This document shows, in pieces, positions 1 to 10,690 of a stretch of DNA of 64,000 bases. Where the stretch lies: the NCBI GenBank assembly GCA_026874595.1, contig CM049317.1, positions 26,568,401-26,632,400 on the forward strand, given 5' to 3'. Position 1 is the first letter of the stretch; each line of letters opens with the position of its first letter. This DNA comes from Sipunculus nudus (taxonomy: Eukaryota > Annelida > Sipuncula > Golfingiida > Sipunculidae). The translations under genes and the position numbers were made by a program. The notes below the pieces were generated by a model. It was not told where the DNA came from, did no database searches, and was given only the letters and a program-made list of their open reading frames with translations.

Positions 1-1848
1 CGTATTATAAATATCATCAGAAATAACATTTCTACTACCATTCAGTAAATCCCTAAAATAACTGAACCAACTTTCTGCTTTAATGCTAGTTGTTTTTCTA
101 TGCCTTTTAAAGTTTTTCATGTATCTCCATAGCTCATTTGTATTGTTATTTTTCATCACTCTGGTTAATGACTCCTGTTCAAACACTTCCTTTTTGTTTA
201 CACAAATATTTTTAAAATTTTGCCTCATGACTCTGTATTTCTTCAAATCATTCTGATGTCCTGATTTTCTGTATATATTCAATGCTTTAAATTTATTATG
301 CTTTGCATTCGTACAAGTTTCATCCCACCAATCAGGTTGAACCAAACCATCTCCATCTTTATGCTTATTACCCTTACATTCAACTACTATACATCTAAAT
401 ATATTTATAAGTTGCTTTACTGCAGCATCCACATCATTATCAGAACACTGGTAAAATAACTGCTGGTATCTGTGACATTCAGGTTGTTCTAGCATTAGAT
501 GTATTTTTCTTATATCACTTATTTTAAATTTGTATTTTACCCATGGATTTACATGCATATCCTGTCCTAAATGTTTTACACTGTCTTTTGATTTAACATT
601 CATGGAACATATTATTGGTAAGTGATCAGATATATCTAAAGTTGATACAAGAAAAGAATTGACAAAACCATAAAGGTCTGTGCTGACTATAATATAATCC
701 ACAACACTTTGTCCTGCATAAGTAAAACATGTGTACTCACCAGTTAAATCTGGGGCAACTCTGCCATTTAATATATGAACATTTAGTGAACAGCAAAGGT
801 TTTGAAGGGAAAATCCAAACCTATTTGTTTTACCATCTCTAGTACTTCTGTTAATGACAAATTGATCAGTAGGATATACATTCTCTATACCAATGAATTT
901 TATATCATCATTTTCAATAAAATCTGGTAGATTACCAATTCTTGCATTTAGATCTCCCATTATAACAATGCTTAAATCTCCATACTGAGAAAGTATTTGA
1001 ATTATAATATTTTCCAATCTCAAAATTCCATCATTTTCATCAACATGGTTATATATCGGAGAGCCCTCTGGTGCAATATATGGACACACCAACAATATGT
1101 CCTTTTTTAAATTAAAAGTATTGCCATCCAATATTAATGCTATCATGTCTATATATTTAAGAACCTTCAAAATTTTTAAACTACAGTGTTTACGTATGCA
1201 CACGAGGACCCCCCCTCTTGAAATCTGATCTCTTGCTTTACTAAAACAGAGGAAATCATTAAAATACCTGGCAAAATCATCTGAAATAGTAGCCCATGTC
1301 TCAAGAATACATAAAATATCACACTGTGCAACCATTTGCCTAAATTCTGGCAAATGTAATTTTGATTTTAGTCCTCCAACATTCCAAGAAATTAATTTAA
1401 GAACTTTGTTTGGTGCTTCTTTAGATTTTGAATCATTTATTTTAATATTCGGGTAATTTTGTAGAGATGTGCTTGCCTGTTCAGTGGATAATAAAGAATG
1501 AATATAAGAACAAGGTGTTGTTAACTCACCTGTGTGAATGGTCAGTTTTCCTGTTAGTCGTGCATCATCATCCTCACCATTATTATGATCATGGTTAGTA
1601 TTAGTGTGCAGTGCCGGAAAGAAAGATAGTGCTTCATCATCTTCAAGTGCAAACCTTAAATGAGAAGACAGTAAATTACCTGAATCTGTACTACAAATAT
1701 TAAGAGAATTATCACACACAATATAATCATTATTACATACTAAATCTGCATCCTCCTTTATACTTATAGAATCACTCACAATATTTTGTTTACATGAGTT
1801 TTTCTGAATGATATTATATTTTATCTTTTTGCGACCCTGGCCTGACCG
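1..1848 (-). CDS. LINE ORF2, AP-endonuclease domain (partial, truncated by window edge)
   Basis: The minus strand is open for 616 codons, in the same frame as ORF1 and separated from it only by the TAA. Counting from the codon after that stop, the apurinic-endonuclease core starts near residue 152: SWNVGG, then LETWA, RGGVLV, YIAPEG, MGDLNARIG, SVVDYIIVS and SDHLPI. This is the complete ordered catalytic set (N, E, Y, D/N, D, SDH). The domain nicks target DNA for target-primed reverse transcription. A linker region with PDWWDETC and similar follows; the reverse transcriptase lies beyond base 1. The first Met is about residue 172, already inside the endonuclease, so no ordinary AUG can start this ORF. 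Confidence 0.85.
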
Positions 1849-2919
1849 TTAAGCAGATTCATCATGTGTTGTGTTTACAGTTGTATAGTCATTTCCCTCA
1901 CCCCTACTTCTAATACATTTTACATATTTACTGTTTTCATCCCACACAAACACTTCACCCCCCATGATCAGTTTATCATATTTCAGTTTTCTTTTGATGC
2001 TACTGTCACTCTCCTTAGCTTCTGTGAGTTTTGCTCGCAAGTGTCTTCTGGCCTCTCTGACCCTCTCGCTAAAGTCTTCTCGTACATAAACATCAGATCC
2101 AATCTTCTTCAATTCTCGACGGGCTTGCCCTAGGACTGTTTCCCTTTGTTTGAATCTCCCAAACTTAGCAATAATGGGCCTTGGTTTTCCAAGAATTTTC
2201 CAAGGCAACCGGTGGGCCCTTTCGATCTCTATGTTCTCTTCCTCTAGTTTCATTTCTTCCCTAATGACATTTTTTACTTTGCGTTCGCAGTCGGCCCATG
2301 ATTCATTACCATCATCCTCATCAATACCATGAAATATCAAATTATCTCTCTTTGAATGTTCTTCTAATTTATCTACCTTAGCCTTTAGTTTCTTATTCTC
2401 ATTTTTCATCTCAGCCATTTCCTCTTGTAATTCATCAATTTGGTTTGATAATTTTTGTACAATTTCAGCCAGGGTTGGATCATTTGGGTCAGAAAGTCTT
2501 ACATTTCCGCTCGAGGAACCATCAATTTGAGGCGCGGTGCTTTTTTGTTGGAAAGGTTGGGCTTGGGGGTTTAGAGTTGTAGACGGACCTGTATTATCGC
2601 TCACCTGGGTTGAGCCACTGGTTGCAGCCAAAGGTTCTTTCTCTGCCGCCCTTTCTGCACTCGTGCTTCTCAGTACCCTGGTGACATGCTTGACCATTGA
2701 GCTCTGGTCTTTTTTACTAGGTCTCTCCTTAGGAGGAGGACCGGGATTTAACTCGACGCCCCCGTCCTGTGTCAACAGTACCGCCAACAAGGTTGCTAGA
2801 CGCAAGGTCAAGGCCATAGATGTCGGATCAAGTGTTATGGTTCCCAGGCGAAATTTACATTTGATTTTTGGCTGCACAAAACAGCCAATTCGTACGCACC
2901 ACACTTCCGTGCTTACGCC
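1849..2919 (-). CDS. LINE ORF1 protein with N-terminal 2A-like peptide and coiled coil
   Basis: The product is an RNA-binding ORF1p-type protein that would coat retrotransposon RNA. Numbering from an open frame beginning at 2958 (a TTG codon), the ATGs are residue 14 (2919, A at -3 and G at +4) and residue 48 (2817, weaker context). I annotate the longer ATG frame; the shorter start would put a hydrophobic leader (MALTLRLATLLAVLL) directly before DGGVELNPGP at residues 65-74, a 2A-type ribosome-skipping motif. Then follow a Ser/Pro/Gln-rich linker (75-160), a heptad coiled coil (163-203), an RRM-like segment opening RDNLIFHGI (204-212), and a basic C-terminal domain (about 258-340) with RPIIAKF and VREDFSERVREAR, as in L1-type ORF1p. 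Translation ends at TAA 1849-1851. No CCHC knuckle is visible. Confidence 0.85.
   Translation of the reverse strand, partial: GVSTEVWCVRIGCFVQPKIKCKFRLGTITLDPTSMALTLRLATLLAVLLTQDGGVELNPGPPPKERPSKKDQSSMVKHVTRVLRSTSAERAAEKEPLAATSGSTQVSDNTGPSTTLNPQAQPFQQKSTAPQIDGSSSGNVRLSDPNDPTLAEIVQKLSNQIDELQEEMAEMKNENKKLKAKVDKLEEHSKRDNLIFHGIDEDDGNESWADCERKVKNVIREEMKLEEENIEIERAHRLPWKILGKPRPIIAKFGRFKQRETVLGQARRELKKIGSDVYVREDFSERVREARRHLRAKLTEAKESDSSIKRKLKYDKLIMGGEVFVWDENSKYVKCIRSRGEGNDYTTVNTTHDESA
2737..2766 (-). other. 2A-like ribosome-skipping motif in ORF1 leader
   Basis: These codons spell DGGVELNPGP. The family consensus is D-x-E-x-N-P-G-P; here VELNPGP is exact and the first Asp is one residue early, with Gly at its place. 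Separation would fall between Gly73 and Pro74 of the open frame. The hydrophobic leader just before it resembles a signal peptide. Confidence 0.7.
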
Positions 2920-3058
2920 CATATTCGCTTGTCTCAGTCTTTTGCACTTTTGTATCAATAAAACTGGGTTTTACCTTGTTTAAGCTGCTTTTTTCAACTT
3001 TCTTCATGAGAGCCGACAAGACCTACGTCCGACCAGTCCAAAGTCACGTGACATCCAA

Positions 3059-3102
3059 CCTATATATATATATATATGTATGTATATGTATGTATGTATA
3101 TA
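3059..3102. repeat. (TA)n/(TATG)n microsatellite
   Basis: Imperfect TA and TGTA tract. The Tigger element starts at its right end, using a TA within it as target site. Confidence 0.9.
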
Positions 3103-4373
3103 GAGTAGAACGCTTGTATTACGGTCACCATCGGGACTTAATGAAAGTGGCTTTAATACAGGAGTGGCCGTTATACAGGACCTGACCAGGAAAAGGGGGT
3201 TAAAATGATACACGAAACCAAGTTCAAATCTTTATTACAATCAACAAAATACACGTATATACCAAATATTAGTATAATTATTGTTGTCTAAAAAATAAAA
3301 TATTTACAATCACATCAACCCAATTTATCACAATTACCAACAATATATACAAATACAGTGTTTGTTATTAAATTACAAACAGATTGTATATCCATAATAT
3401 TCCTACAAATTTGTTGAACCACTGCCACATGACCTCGTTCAGCTTATCATTCCTTATAGATACACACTGTCTTTATCTACTGGCATTTGCGTTTTTTCAT
3501 ACTGTTCCATGATCTCTCGCTTCCTCTTTAGTATGTTTTAAACTTGGGTTCGGCCGACACCATCGATTTCTGCTAGCTGTCGGCTGCATTTCCCGTCACT
3601 CTTCCTGATCAGATCTACCTTTTCTTTAAGAGTAAGTTCATGTCTTTTCTTGGTCGCCATAATGGTCAAAGTGATTGGGACGGAATTTACATAACATTTT
3701 ATACATGTAACAATGTTTATTTTTCCTTCATAATTATTCATGTACGAGTAAATTGTGCGATGTATGCCGCACTGTTTTCGTTGATGTTTTCGTACAATGA
3801 TGTACGTGTTAACAAGGTCATTAAAGAAAATATAAAGATACACAGTTTGCCTAACTTTTTTTATGACATAATCATCGGAACCCACTGGTTGTCATGCGTT
3901 AATTAAATGACAAACACCCTGTTTAAGATCCGGCTCGCACGACTGATTCACAAACATAAACGCAGATGGGAACACATGCCATACTATTGTGCATACTAAT
4001 GAGGCTGTGTGGGGGTAGAACGACGCTGGTTACGTATCAAACTACTCAGTCACGGTCGAGTGGTTGCCTTAATCCAGGCACTTATTAACAGACAGGAATA
4101 TGTGAGAGCGGACAATTATGTAATGATATTGAAGTCAGAGGTGGCCGCTCGATTTGTTGAGCCCATGTCACGGAGTCACTGCCTCTGACCGTAATCGAGG
4201 CGTTTCCCGGCCTGCGGGACCAAGAAACCTGGCCGTAATACGGAATAGAGGATTGACCGTAATTGACAACAAAATGATTATGAAATATAATGGTCGGAAA
4301 TTAGGGACCGGAAAATCTGACCGTTATAGAATTATTGACCGTTATTGAGGCGTGGCCGTTAGCAGGCGTTCTA

Positions 4374-4376
<3 letters not shown>
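3103..4376 (-). mobile_element. Tigger/pogo-type DNA transposon, internally deleted
   Basis: The left end reads GAGTAGAACGCTTG and the reverse complement of the right end CAGTAGAACGCCTG, giving matching terminal inverted repeats flanked by TA on both sides (3101-3102 and 4377-4378). CAGTAGAAC ends and a TA duplication are typical of Tigger/pogo elements. Many copies of the heptamer ACGGTCA or its complement crowd the right 250 bp and recur near the left end, looking like subterminal transposase-binding repeats. At 1274 bp it is shorter than autonomous relatives (usually over 2 kb), and only the start of the transposase remains, so it is a deletion derivative. Confidence 0.8.
3370..3660 (-). 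pseudogene. Tigger/pogo transposase, N-terminal Psq/CENP-B DNA-binding remnant
   Basis: From ATG at 3660 the minus strand encodes MATKKRHELTLKEKVDLIRK, then a CRQLAE...GVGRTQV segment, the N-terminal helix-turn-helix of pogo/Tigger transposases. A TAA at 3538-3540 interrupts it, but the same frame continues NILKRKREIMEQYEK, which is the expected next helix. A stop near 3450 and a shift to another frame follow, where KLNEVMWQWFNKF resumes. Beyond that no DDE catalytic segment is found before the left terminus, so the catalytic domain was lost by internal deletion. The copy is not functional. Confidence 0.75.

Positions 4377-4425
<49 letters not shown>
4377..4425. repeat. (TA)n microsatellite
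   Basis: Near-perfect TA tract directly abutting the right end of the Tigger element. The element thus sits between two TA-rich tracts and probably inserted into one microsatellite. Confidence 0.95.
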
Positions 4426-4426
<1 letters not shown>

Positions 4427-4435
4427 TGGAAAATG

Positions 4436-4725
4436 GTGGCACTTTGACTTGTGCGTGACCTTGGGTGCGTGATATTATCGATATATCGATCTATAGTTAT
4501 ACGCTGTTTCACATACTGCGTGCATCCTATCGCGACAGTTTTAGGATATCGATATTTCTCGATATTTTATTAAACATGCCTGAAACTGATTTTTTTTTAA
4601 ATTAAAAACAGTCTATCTGTTTAGACATCTTAATGGGCTGGGATTAATGACAGTCGAAAAGTGATAGGAAATGTTCAAGTTTCCTCATATTTAACATGAA
4701 AAACAATTAATTACTATTATAATAT

Positions 4726-4775
<50 letters not shown>

Positions 4776-4910
4776 TATATATATAAATATATATATCTAC
4801 ATACATATATTACATATTTGTTTCCGATAAATTTAAAACAATAAAAATATCGCAATAGATATTGCAATATATTGCAATACGAAAAATTTGGTCGACATCC
4901 AGCCCCAATA
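4436..4910. repeat. Possible hAT-like MITE with ATCGATAT-rich ends
   Basis: Both ends carry runs of self-complementary TATCGATATATCGAT or GCAATATATTGCAAT sequence, and the right end (reverse complement GGGGCTGGATGTCGACC) resembles the GGGCTGG-type terminus of some hAT MITEs. A (TA)n tract interrupts it at 4729-4790. A clear inverted repeat and target duplication were not found, so the call is weak. Confidence 0.25.
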
Positions 4911-5369
4911 ATAGCTATTTATTCAGAGCTGCAGAAATTTCCAGGTTAACTTATACGTTTTCACTTTTCAGAATCCTCAGCAAGGTAAAGCAATGTTCGC
5001 CAACAGGAATGCCCCTCCCTTAATTTCCGCCTTCATGAGAAGAACCAGCATTGTATTCTGAATGATAGGAAAACGGATTCCGGTTTTTTTATACTTAAAC
5101 TTCTGGTATCTTGCAGATGAAAATACGTTATGTTCATATTTTGTATACACTCTTATAACTGTGACCCACTGAGAAAGCACCCATGAAGAAACGTTTACTG
5201 TCTCGTGAGCTCAAATGCTTGACTGTTTTAAGTTCATGATCTGGGTACCGTTAAAACAAACAAGTTTGATGCATAACATGTCAAATATGTCGTATATCTC
5301 AATGAAATTCACCCATTCTTACATTCTTTGTCACACATTTTGTTAATATATTTTACTATTTTGCATGGG

Positions 5370-5370
<1 letters not shown>

Positions 5371-5441
<71 letters not shown>
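5371..5441. repeat. (TA)n microsatellite
   Basis: Uninterrupted TA repeat of about 70 bp. Confidence 0.95.
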
Positions 5442-7680
5442 GAAACAACTGCTGTACATAATTGGAATTAAGCTCCGATTTTTTTTCATTCTCCTGCCGG
5501 TGTTGTTGTAAATGAACTATTCTGTGATAAATGTGTATGTTTTTCGATACAATTAATAATACACATCATTTATTTAATTACTTTATTTTGTATCTCTTTG
5601 TTCTTTATTGTGAAACCTGTACACAGGGACTAGATGATTGTGTTAGGACGTTGTGTGTATACAGAGAGGCGTTCCTGTGCTTATGAATGTGCATGCGTAT
5701 CAGCGTGTATTATAAATACATGTGTTCAAGCTTATTCTACCCGTTCATTGTTTGCCCTTGAAGACCAATCAGTTCAGTTTACAGCTATTATAACACTGGT
5801 TAACACGTATTTATATTCATTTATAACACAGCGACGCACCCATGACGTGTTAATATTTTGTTGCCATAAAATATAGGGGACTAACAAACAGATATTTTTT
5901 TAATTAATTATAAACCATATAAGAAAGTTGTATTATATATTATAATTATCACATTATCAAAAAATCAAATGATACTCATTGATGCTCTAGGAAGAATTAT
6001 ACATGTATTCTCAATAAGAGGGCCACAGGCTCTGATTCAGTGTATTAAACTGCTCTTTCCATTTACCAACAGTTGTAGTTTTTGCCCGTTGCTGCTGTGA
6101 TACCCCTCCGAAAAAAAAAATAATTTGTTATTTCTCTTGTTTTATGGAGAAATAAGGAAAATGCGCCCCCCCCCCTTATGACACACTTGGCATTTTTAAC
6201 TTTTCTGAAAGGTAAATACCTAAAAGGAGCATATCCGTGGCATGCCATGCACGGAAGAGTTCCGTGACAAAAGTCCAGTGCCAACACCGTTAATTATAAT
6301 ATATAGTTGGAAAAAATGCTAAAATGGACAAGCATAGCAAGCTTGTTTTATCTAAGTGAGTATAACAAGTATAGATCAAGTAAAGGAGGCATGTTCGTCA
6401 ATACAAAATCCTTGAGTAATCGTATTAAACATTTGACAACATTTGATATATTTACTTTACCTGTAAGCTGTCAGCCATTGGCAGTAAGATTTTTTTTTTA
6501 TAAAAAAATAAATGCAAACAAGTGTATATACAGTATTTTTTATCCGTAGAAAGTGTTGAAATTATAAATAAATGAAATATATAATCTGATGAACTGAAAC
6601 ATAAAATGAAAAATTCCAAAACAGATAATTCAGAACCATCTGACTAATAAGAGAAATACACGCAAGCCATAGCAATTCACAGAATTTTAATGACGGCTAC
6701 AACCTTGCAGATTAACACCCCGTTTGTTTGAATATACTCGGTTAACAAATACGATATTCAATCAAAAGGGACCGACTGTACTTTGGAATTTGATACACGC
6801 ACAAATCAGGTTCAGGAATATTACATTGCACTTGAGTACAAGTACAACGGGAAGGACCTGCACTTAAGCTCTTCATAAATCGACAGGTAAATGTGAAAAT
6901 ACAGAAATTTTTCGATATACTCGAATAAATGTACGTTCAATCTAATTCAATGTCAACTAATTTATATATATAGTTAAACTATCTGGATTGTTATTACCAC
7001 CAGAAATATTTGCATCCATGTAAATGACGTGTATTCATACCCCAGAACATAAACAATAAAATCATTCAGGTGCCATGGCACTATAATGCAATACCAATTT
7101 TTTCATAATGTGTACAGCCTCTTTGTTAATCTCACTTAATGCAATGAATAGAAAGTTGTCTCTGCATTTCAGTATTAAGGAAACGCCTATTTATTCATCT
7201 GATCTACTCTCATGATAAATTATAGCTATGTGTATTGACAATTTCATAGTGCTAAAATATTCTGAACACCCTGGGGTTCTACATGCTATATTTGTGACAT
7301 GTATATATCTAAGTTTAAGAGATATTCCTGAAGGTTTCGAAACATTATCAACATATTTATTATTTCGACTGTTACAATATCGATTTTTTTTCACATCTCT
7401 TGAGAAACTGAAATTGCAGGTCACTGCCTGTATGCATGTTCTTGTTGCCATTATTTTTAAAGAGCGACATAAGTTTATTTCAGTTCCCGACTTGTAAAAG
7501 CTCAAATGTTTTTTCCAAAGACTTTCACAGGGCATCTAGAAAAAGCTGAAAATAGCAGATCAAAAGCGTTTTCTGTTTAAATGAATTGATAATCATATAC
7601 GGATACGACCCTTTTATAAAATTTCTTGAAAATGTCTCACTAATACAACACCTTTCCCGGATAGTTTGGAAGTATAGGAC
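5442..7680. other. Intergenic, no gene seen
   Basis: AT-rich sequence on both strands with only short chance ORFs that show no motif, no signal peptide and no flanking splice sites. It contains a dispersed repeat at 6155-6292 (listed separately). Confidence 0.5.
6155..6292. repeat. Dispersed repeat, copy 1 (second copy at 46215-46380)
   Basis: Shares a poly-C stretch, then GACA(C/T)ACTTGGCAT and, about 90 bp on, CCGTGACAAAAGT(C/T)CAGT followed by a CACC(T)CCGT-like end with the copy near 46.3 kb, in the same orientation. Family unknown. Confidence 0.6.
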
Positions 7681-7775
7681 CATTATTAAAATATTCTAGA
7701 AAGTGACATTTTCAAAGGGTTGTCCGTGAAAAATGTTGCACACCATTTGAATATGCGGGCGACAGGACCAACGAC
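7681..7775. repeat. Dispersed repeat pair, copy 1 (copy 2 at 9143-9232)
   Basis: ATTATTAAAATATTCTAGAA and the next 70 bp match 9143-9232 closely, ending in TTTGAATAT(G/C)CGGGCGAC. Direct orientation, about 1.46 kb apart. No coding potential. Confidence 0.8.
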
Positions 7776-8639
7776 AATATGCTAATGACCATGACAACAA
7801 GCCTGACCACGTGCCTCCATAGCGAGGGCATATATTTGATATTCCACACCAAGAGAGCCAGCTGTCCATATGTTATTTATAGGTATTGGTAAGTGGATAG
7901 AAATATCATGCAAAACCAAGGTAAGAGTGACTTTTGAAAAATACAAATGATTTATCCAGTCATTAAGTAAATTAATTAATGTCTCTTACGGAACCATATA
8001 ATATTACTTTAATAATAAATTCGGTTAATCATTCCAGCATTTAATGCGAAAGTTAATATGTGTTTATCCTATATTTTGGATAACCATATATTAACACCCA
8101 ACCTGAAAAAAAAAGTTTAAGATTCCTAACAAAGTCAGTGGAAATCGGGCAACACCCAATAAATTGACAACCCCAAAGCTAAAATGACATATCATAAATT
8201 GTACATATAACGTTCCAGAGCAGAGCTGAAGCTTCGGACTATATAGTATTCCTGTTTTTTTTAATATTCTGGAAGTTTTTGCACATGTATATGTGTCTTT
8301 AGAATATTTGATGGATTTTTTTTTCTATTGCACTCGAGTCCTTGACCCTCGAATCAATTTAGAGTCCTGAAAAATGGATTCGAGTCCAAACCAGATTCCA
8401 AGTCCGGACTTGATACATACGTCACTGTTACCAAGATTAGGAATCATACTTTCATGTCGATTACCGGTTTGTTCACACCAGAGAGAGGGACCGCCTGGAG
8501 CTCAACATATTCTACGTAAGGTATTGCAAAACAATAATGAACGAGCATATTAAAGAAATATATGTCCTCCGCTTTCGCCTTCAAGTCCGGGATGATTCTA
8601 AAGTCTGTGGTATTTACAAATAGTTTTAACCAGGCTCAA

Positions 8640-8990
8640 AGATGGCAGCACCTGGCAGTTACGGCATAAAATCCAAGTATTTTATGTCCACGGCTAGCGA
8701 CATCTGTTTGTGAATAGTGAAACTAAATTTGCTGATTCATTATATAAAAAATGAAATTTCATATTGTATCTTGAGAGACGGGCTCTCCAAAACCCATCCC
8801 AACCAAGGTAAGCATGAGAGTAATCACTGCCCGAAATTTGAATGAAATCGGATAAAATTTAGGAAAGTTATCGAACGGAAACAAAAAAAAACTTAAGGAC
8901 AGACAGACAGCTAGATAGACAGACAGAGGGACAGGCAGACAAACCTAAATCAATGTCCCCGTCCCTTCCAAAGAAGCGGGGGACTAAAAG
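8640..8990. repeat. Mollusc-type dispersed repeat with GACAGACA tail
   Basis: The segment GAATGAAATCGGATAAAATT is followed by a poly-A run, tandem GGACAGACAGACAG, and GTCCCCGTCCC...GCGGGGGAC. The same kind of tail occurs at 61020-61185, and a reverse-oriented relative of the AAATTTGATGAAATTTTG part is at about 28640-28690. This is a common non-coding repeat style in bivalve genomes; the family name is not known to me. Confidence 0.5.
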
Positions 8991-9142
8991 GGAGAAGCAA
9001 GCACTATCTCCAGAACATTAAGAATATTACCAACACAACATAATTTGGCATTGATATTAATGTAGCCCCTTAAAGTATTTTTTCTGAACAAAAATATCAA
9101 CTATCAAGTCCAATAATTCACTTCGAATATATTGAATGATCA

Positions 9143-9232
9143 TGCATTATTAAAATATTCTAGAAAGTGACACTTTCAAAATGCTGTCCGTGAAACATGT
9201 AGGACGTTATTTGAATATCCGGGCGACCTTAC
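9143..9232. repeat. Dispersed repeat pair, copy 2
   Basis: Matches 7681-7775 with a few substitutions (see copy 1). Confidence 0.8.
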
Positions 9233-10690
9233 TGGTTCATAATCCCATTTATTCCACATGGTTGCTATCGGGGGCCGGCAATCTTAATACAGACTAAATC
9301 CGGAAGTCGGAAGCAGGGAGATGCAGGTCAAAGTAAAGAGACAAGGAACAATACGTTCCCAGTAAGACCAAATAGTATAAGATAATACATGGTATTTATG
9401 TGGCAAAGACTTTATTAGGGGTTATCTATAGCTAGCCTATGTCCAGCTTTGTGTTTGTAAATGTACCCGACACGTTAGCGCAGCAGTTGACACGGTAGCG
9501 GGTAATCATTATACACCAGAGGACGTAATTACTGATATAATGGAATTATACAGGTTTGCTCTGCATGATCCAGAGATAATCACATAAAGTCAGAACTACG
9601 TTATTAATAAGAAAGCTCAGTAGGCTTGTCGTCATGTAAAAGGAATAAATGATTAACTAGAAAAAGCATTCCCAAGAATGCAGGCCTCCGCTATAATGGT
9701 ATTCCTCAGCGTGGGTAACTCCGCAACCCGTTTTTTTTTCATTCACTTACTCGTCCATATTCTAGGTTCATAGGTGCCTATGTTTCCTAATAAGTGTTTG
9801 AATTCATTTGTTCGGCCCATAGTCATATATTGATTCGTGCATATGTGACTGCACATTTTGTTAATATTCCTGGCAGCCCTTCAAGGATCCGGATTATGAG
9901 TCGGACCCACACCATAATTTAATCGATTCTTCATTGGACCATTCCCTAGATGCCCTGAACATTTCATGGGTTTCTGTTAAAGATTTCTAGAGCTATGTTG
10001 TAGACAAACACACACACACACACACACATGAAAGGAAATCAATGCACATGCAGCCTCTTGGCGGAGGCAAATATAATAATAATAGAGAGATAGAACACCA
10101 CCTAGTGGTGGGAATTCTGAATGGATTTTTTCCAGGATATATAAATTCTAAACCTTGTTGAGATATATAATATACCCCCCCCCCAAAAAAAAGTCTATAA
10201 TTCTAATTCTTAATATATTTCATTTCCAATAAATAAATATTATTCTCAGAAAATCAGGGGGGGGGGGGTGATTAGGTTCCCCATCCCACTGGCTAAAATG
10301 TGGGGGCTGGGGGGGTGGTATATACCCCCATCCCCTGTATGTATTGAAGCCCCTGAATTTAGGCAGAACACCTTATATTGCATGCATATTTGACATTCCC
10401 GGTAGGTTAATCGTTCAGCTGTATGACCAGTACCGGGTAGTCTGTAAACTAATGATGCGTCAACACAGGGTGGATGGGGTATATATCCCCCACTCTTTAG
10501 CAAAGAAGGATGATCAATGTAATATTTCCCTTTTTTAATCAGAGAATAATATCTAATTATTATAATTATAGACTATGGTTCTATTTTTGAGTTTATTATG
10601 AAATATTATGTCTCTAAATCTAGTTTAGAATTAACTGTATTAACAAAGTACCTTATTCAAAACCTTTATTATGTCTTCTCCCTCCAGGGG
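9233..10690. other. Intergenic, no gene seen
   Basis: Holds a short CA repeat (10008-10028), poly-C/poly-G tracts (10174-10190 and 10257-10269) and no ORF with recognisable features. The segments at 10254-10350 and 10460-10490 repeat the phrase GGGGTATATA(T)CCCCC, suggesting a small local duplication. Confidence 0.5.

Larger units (their letters stand above)
1..3050 (-). mobile_element. Non-LTR retrotransposon, 5' portion (ORF1 plus ORF2 endonuclease)
   Basis: Read on the minus strand this is the 5' part of an APE-type LINE: a leader, ORF1 (stop at 1849) and ORF2 running off the window at base 1. Both frames are free of internal stops in the window, so the copy is young or little damaged. 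The 5' boundary is not marked by a target-site duplication that I can see; sequence like the ORF1 leader runs to about 3050, where a (TA)n tract begins. The ORF1 style (coiled coil, RRM-like, basic CTD) and the endonuclease order fit the CR1/L2 or L1/Tx1 groups; the reverse transcriptase needed to decide is outside the window. Confidence 0.85.

Noticed and set aside
2537-2983. 148-codon plus-strand ORF over the ORF1 region
   Set aside because: It is antisense to the clearly coding LINE ORF1 and has no domain of its own.
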